Source of the DNA: Maledivibacter halophilus
Lineage (GTDB): Bacteria; Bacillota; Clostridia; Peptostreptococcales; Caminicellaceae
Assembly: GCF_900167445.1 (NCBI RefSeq)
Contig: NZ_FUZT01000001.1
Span: forward strand, 827,363 to 891,362
DNA: 64,000 nt
Reading direction: 5' to 3'
Shown here: one piece after another, positions 61,159-64,000 of the stretch
Numbering within the stretch: position 1 is the stretch's first letter
How the letters are laid out: each line of letters starts with the position of its first letter
Position numbers and translations under genes: made by a program
Notes under the pieces: generated by a model
What the model was told of the DNA's origin: nothing
What the model saw: the letters and a program-made list of their open reading frames with translations, nothing else
The model's database searches: none

Positions 61159-63552
61159 ATGTTAGTACCAGTGAGTTGGTTAAAGGATTATGTTGAAATA
61201 GATAACATTTCTTTAGAGGAATTAGAAGAAAGATTAGTATTATCTGGATCAAATACTGAAACAGTTACAGAAGTAGCTGAAGGTGTTAAAAAGGTAGTTA
61301 TTGGTAAGATTATGGAAATCAATAAACATCCTAATGCAGATAAGTTAGTAATTACAAAGGTTGATGTGGGAGATGAAGTTTTACAAATAGTAACTGGGGC
61401 AGATAATATAAATGAAGGTGATTTTGTACCGGTGGCTTTAGTTGGAGCATGGCTTCCAGGAGGAATGAAGATCAAAAGAGGAAAGCTTCGTGGTGAAACC
61501 TCCAATGGAATGCTTTGCTCTGCTGAAGAGTTAAATTTCGATGATAGTGTAATTCCAAAGTCATCAAAGGATGGTATTTTGATTTTAAAGGGTAAATATA
61601 CATTGGGAGAAAATGCAAAAGAGGCATTAGAGCTCAATGATAATGTAATCGAGTTTGAAATAACACCTAATAGACCAGATTGCTTGAGTATGATAGGTAT
61701 GGCTAGGGAAACATCTGCAACCTTTGATATTCCAATGAATTATCCTAGAATAAATTTAAAGAATGAGATAGAGGATGTAAAGGATTATGTGTCAATAGAA
61801 GTTAAGGATTCTAATTTATGTAAAAGATACATTGGAAGAGTTGTTAAAGATATAAAAATAGAACAGTCGCCAACTTGGCTTCAAATGAGACTTATGAAGG
61901 CTGGTGTTAGGCCAATTAATAATATTGTTGATATTACCAACTATGTAATGCTTGAATATGGTCAGCCTCTACATGCCTATGATTTAGATAAAATAAAAGA
62001 GAAGAAGATAATTGTTAGAAGAGCTCAAGAAGATGAAAAGATTAAGACTTTAGATGGTGTAGAGAGAAAGCTAGATGAAGAAGTACTTGTTATTGCCGAT
62101 GCAGAAAAATCAGTAGGGATAGCAGGAATAATGGGGGATGAAGCTTCTGAAGTAACAGATAGTACTGATACTATACTTTTGGAAGCTGCAAACTTCAATA
62201 AAAGAAACATTAGGACTTCCTCAAGAAAATTAGGTCATAGAACCGAAGCATCTTCCAGATTTGAAAAAGGTATAGATCCAAATATTGTGGAAGTAGCCAT
62301 AGATAGAGCATGTCAACTTATTGAAGAACTTGGTGCCGGTAAAGTTATAAAAGGAAAAATAGATATTTATGATGAAAAGTTAGAAAACTGGTCTATAGAT
62401 GTTAGACCAAATAGAATAAATAGTCTTTTGGGAACAAAGCTTAGCCCCGAGGAAATAATTAAAACATTGACAAGACTGGAACTTTCTGTGGAAAAACAAG
62501 AAGACAGATTAGAGGTTTCTATTCCAACCTTTAGACAGGATTTAGTTAAAGAGATAGATATAGTGGAAGAGGTTGCAAGAATATACGGATATAATATTAT
62601 TGAATCTACATTACCAAAGGGAGCAACATGGGGTGGCAAGACAATTGAGCAAGAGATTGAAGACTATACTAAATCGACTTTAAATGCATTGGGACTAAAT
62701 GAAATAACAACCTTTTCATTTGTTAGCCCTAAAAGCCTAAGTCTAATAAATATACCAGAAGACAGTTTTTTAAGAAGAAATATCAATCTTATTAATCCTT
62801 TAGGAGAAGAATACAGCGTAATGAGGACATCTTTAATGCCAAATCTGCTGGATGTTCTGGCAAGAAATTTTAAAAGAAATGTACCTGCTGCGTTGGCCTT
62901 TGAATTAGGAAGAATATTTATTCCCCATGATATTCCTATAACTTCACTACCTCTTGAAAAAAAGAGGTTGACTTTAGGTATGTATGGTGATGATATAGAT
63001 TTCTTCAGCTTAAAAGGTGTTGTTTGTGATCTTTTAGATAGATTAGGGATTAAAGATTTAAGCTTTGAACCTGAAAAAGCTCATCCTTCTTTTCACCCTG
63101 GAAGATGTGCAAATATTATACATGGTAACGATGTTATAGGAACTTTAGGAGAAATTCATCCGGATGTGCTGGAGAACTATGGTTTTGATAATAGAGTATA
63201 TATTGCAGATATTGACTTTAATATATTATTGCAAATAACAAGATTAGATAGAACATATAAACCTTTACCAAAGTATCCTGCTACAACTAGGGATATGGCT
63301 GTAATTGTAAAAGAAGAATTCTATCATAAGGAAATAGAAGAGATTATTTTAGAAAATGGAGGATCAATACTGGAATCCTGTACCTTATTTGATGTATATA
63401 GAGGTAAGCAGATTTCCAAGGGAGATAAAAGCATGGCTTATTCATTGACTTTTAGAGCTAAGGATAGAACCCTTACTGATGCAGAAGTTAATAAAGTATT
63501 CGATAAAATATTGAATCAATTAAAAATTAAGTTAAATGCTGAATTAAGATAA
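61159..63552 (+). CDS. pheT: Phenylalanine-tRNA ligase beta subunit
   Basis: The 797-residue subunit has an N-terminal tRNA-binding EMAP-like domain (about 39-150), the B3/B4 editing region, B5 domain, a catalytic-like core and a C-terminal ferredoxin-fold anticodon-binding domain (KYPATTRDMAVIVKEE...). Length is normal. It forms the alpha2-beta2 enzyme with PheS. TTAGGAGG precedes ATG 61159. Confidence 0.98.
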   Translation: MLVPVSWLKDYVEIDNISLEELEERLVLSGSNTETVTEVAEGVKKVVIGKIMEINKHPNADKLVITKVDVGDEVLQIVTGADNINEGDFVPVALVGAWLPGGMKIKRGKLRGETSNGMLCSAEELNFDDSVIPKSSKDGILILKGKYTLGENAKEALELNDNVIEFEITPNRPDCLSMIGMARETSATFDIPMNYPRINLKNEIEDVKDYVSIEVKDSNLCKRYIGRVVKDIKIEQSPTWLQMRLMKAGVRPINNIVDITNYVMLEYGQPLHAYDLDKIKEKKIIVRRAQEDEKIKTLDGVERKLDEEVLVIADAEKSVGIAGIMGDEASEVTDSTDTILLEAANFNKRNIRTSSRKLGHRTEASSRFEKGIDPNIVEVAIDRACQLIEELGAGKVIKGKIDIYDEKLENWSIDVRPNRINSLLGTKLSPEEIIKTLTRLELSVEKQEDRLEVSIPTFRQDLVKEIDIVEEVARIYGYNIIESTLPKGATWGGKTIEQEIEDYTKSTLNALGLNEITTFSFVSPKSLSLINIPEDSFLRRNINLINPLGEEYSVMRTSLMPNLLDVLARNFKRNVPAALAFELGRIFIPHDIPITSLPLEKKRLTLGMYGDDIDFFSLKGVVCDLLDRLGIKDLSFEPEKAHPSFHPGRCANIIHGNDVIGTLGEIHPDVLENYGFDNRVYIADIDFNILLQITRLDRTYKPLPKYPATTRDMAVIVKEEFYHKEIEEIILENGGSILESCTLFDVYRGKQISKGDKSMAYSLTFRAKDRTLTDAEVNKVFDKILNQLKIKLNAELR

Positions 63553-63565
63553 TATATATGTTGAC

Positions 63566-63611
63566 AATAGTCGTTACCTATTAGCTCACCTAGGTGGTAA
63601 CGGCTATTTTT
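63566..63611 (+). terminator. Terminator after pheT
   Basis: AATAGTCGTTACC (63566-63578) pairs with GGTAACGGCTATT (63596-63608), followed by T residues. The next 275 bases up to zapA are AT-rich without another clear feature. Confidence 0.8.
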
Positions 63612-63886
63612 GAAATTTATTAGAATATATTTTTGCCTTTTCAGGCTATGAATGTGGTAAAATATAATTAATCCCGGATTATTCATATAAATTTAGGATA
63701 GAAATTTGCAAGGGACTCATATAAAAGAAATAATTTATAAGGTATATTGTTATATCGTATAAACATATTGAAGTTTGATATTGCTATACTATATATAAAT
63801 TATTTTAAGTTGTAGAAGGAAATTATAATAATATATAGAACTAACTACTTGAGGGATTTGTTTAATCTAAAGGGGTTGTATAATAA

Positions 63887-64000
63887 ATGATGAATAAAAA
63901 TAAAGTTATAGTAAAAATATTAGGACAAGAATACACAATAGTTGGTGATGAATCAAGGGAATTTATGCAAAGGGTCTCTAACTATGTAGATGATAAAATG
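63887..64000 (+). CDS. zapA: Cell division protein ZapA (partial, 5' end)
   Basis: The frame runs off the window edge after 38 codons. VIVKILGQEYTIVGDESREF and MQRVSNYVDDKM are the ZapA N-terminal beta-strand and helix; ZapA bundles FtsZ filaments. AAAGGGG lies upstream of two adjacent ATGs; the first is taken. In firmicutes zapA often follows pheT, as here. Confidence 0.9.
   Translation, partial: MMNKNKVIVKILGQEYTIVGDESREFMQRVSNYVDDKM

Noticed and set aside
63633-63663. Promoter TTGCCT ... TAAAAT before zapA
   Set aside because: The spacer is 19 bases and the distance to zapA over 200 bases; too weak to list.

Overview
The window is a low-GC, gene-dense stretch of a Gram-positive, endospore-forming anaerobe of the Clostridia/Tissierellia type. 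The signs are the strong Shine-Dalgarno sequences, frequent TTG starts, T-box leaders on three tRNA-synthetase loci, two alpha/beta-type spore-protein genes, a PdaB-like deacetylase, YtxC and YqzL, and the absence of any respiratory operon. No prophage, CRISPR array, transposase gene or plasmid function was seen; the DNA is chromosomal housekeeping sequence with small accessory islands.

Layout. 0-1 kb: tail of an unknown gene, a 42-residue ORF and a broken ABC-transporter lipoprotein gene. 1.2-8.5 kb: thiol peroxidase, an OmpR-type two-component system, a cysteine-rich redox protein with a TDT-type membrane transporter, and a chemoreceptor with a STAS protein. 8.7-11.5 kb: a MarR / AhpD-like / lipoyl-dihydrolipoamide-dehydrogenase redox cluster with a clear palindromic operator. 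11.7-17.9 kb: L,D-transpeptidase, PspC and LiaF-like envelope-stress proteins, an ArsR-type regulator, cobalamin adenosyltransferase, flavin reductase, pgsA. 17.9-23.4 kb: valS behind a T-box, folC, a beta-propeller protein. 23.4-32.6 kb: DUF4364, spore protein, a QueG-like Fe-S protein, two polysaccharide deacetylases, a Mur-ligase-like protein without a P-loop, a tandem SSB-like protein, a PfkB kinase, hpt. 32.7-38.4 kb: the lysine/diaminopimelate genes asd, dapA, dapB and dapH with a lysine riboswitch, facing an M20 deacetylase that could supply the N-acetyl-diaminopimelate step. 38.4-45 kb: CPBP protease, SspF-like protein, methyltransferase, cold-shock protein, Hsp33, a four-tRNA operon (Val, Phe, Gly, Cys), ytxC, DUF445. 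45-49 kb: T-box/thrS and a short FtsH paralogue. 49.5-54.8 kb: a complete ABC importer built around a DUF3798 lipoprotein. 54.8-64 kb: L20 leader, infC (AUU start), rpmI, rplT, ktrB, ktrA, a TrmH-type RNA methyltransferase, yqzL, T-box/pheS-pheT, and the start of zapA.

Most of the non-coding space is occupied by two families of short interspersed inverted-repeat elements that nothing else here explains. Family A (about ten copies) has ends related to TGAGGAAATTGCATAA. Family B (at least five copies) has an inner palindrome related to TTAATTTATACATC. One B copy sits inside an A copy, two A copies supply the stop codon of the upstream gene, and one A end lies just beyond the truncated lipoprotein gene. 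Other points of interest are an in-frame UGA near the start of the MarR gene, the MarR/AhpD-like/lipoyl-Lpd module, the extracytoplasmic zinc-binding-type domain of the chemoreceptor, and the uncharacterised DUF3798 importer. All family names come from reading the translated sequence; no database search was run.
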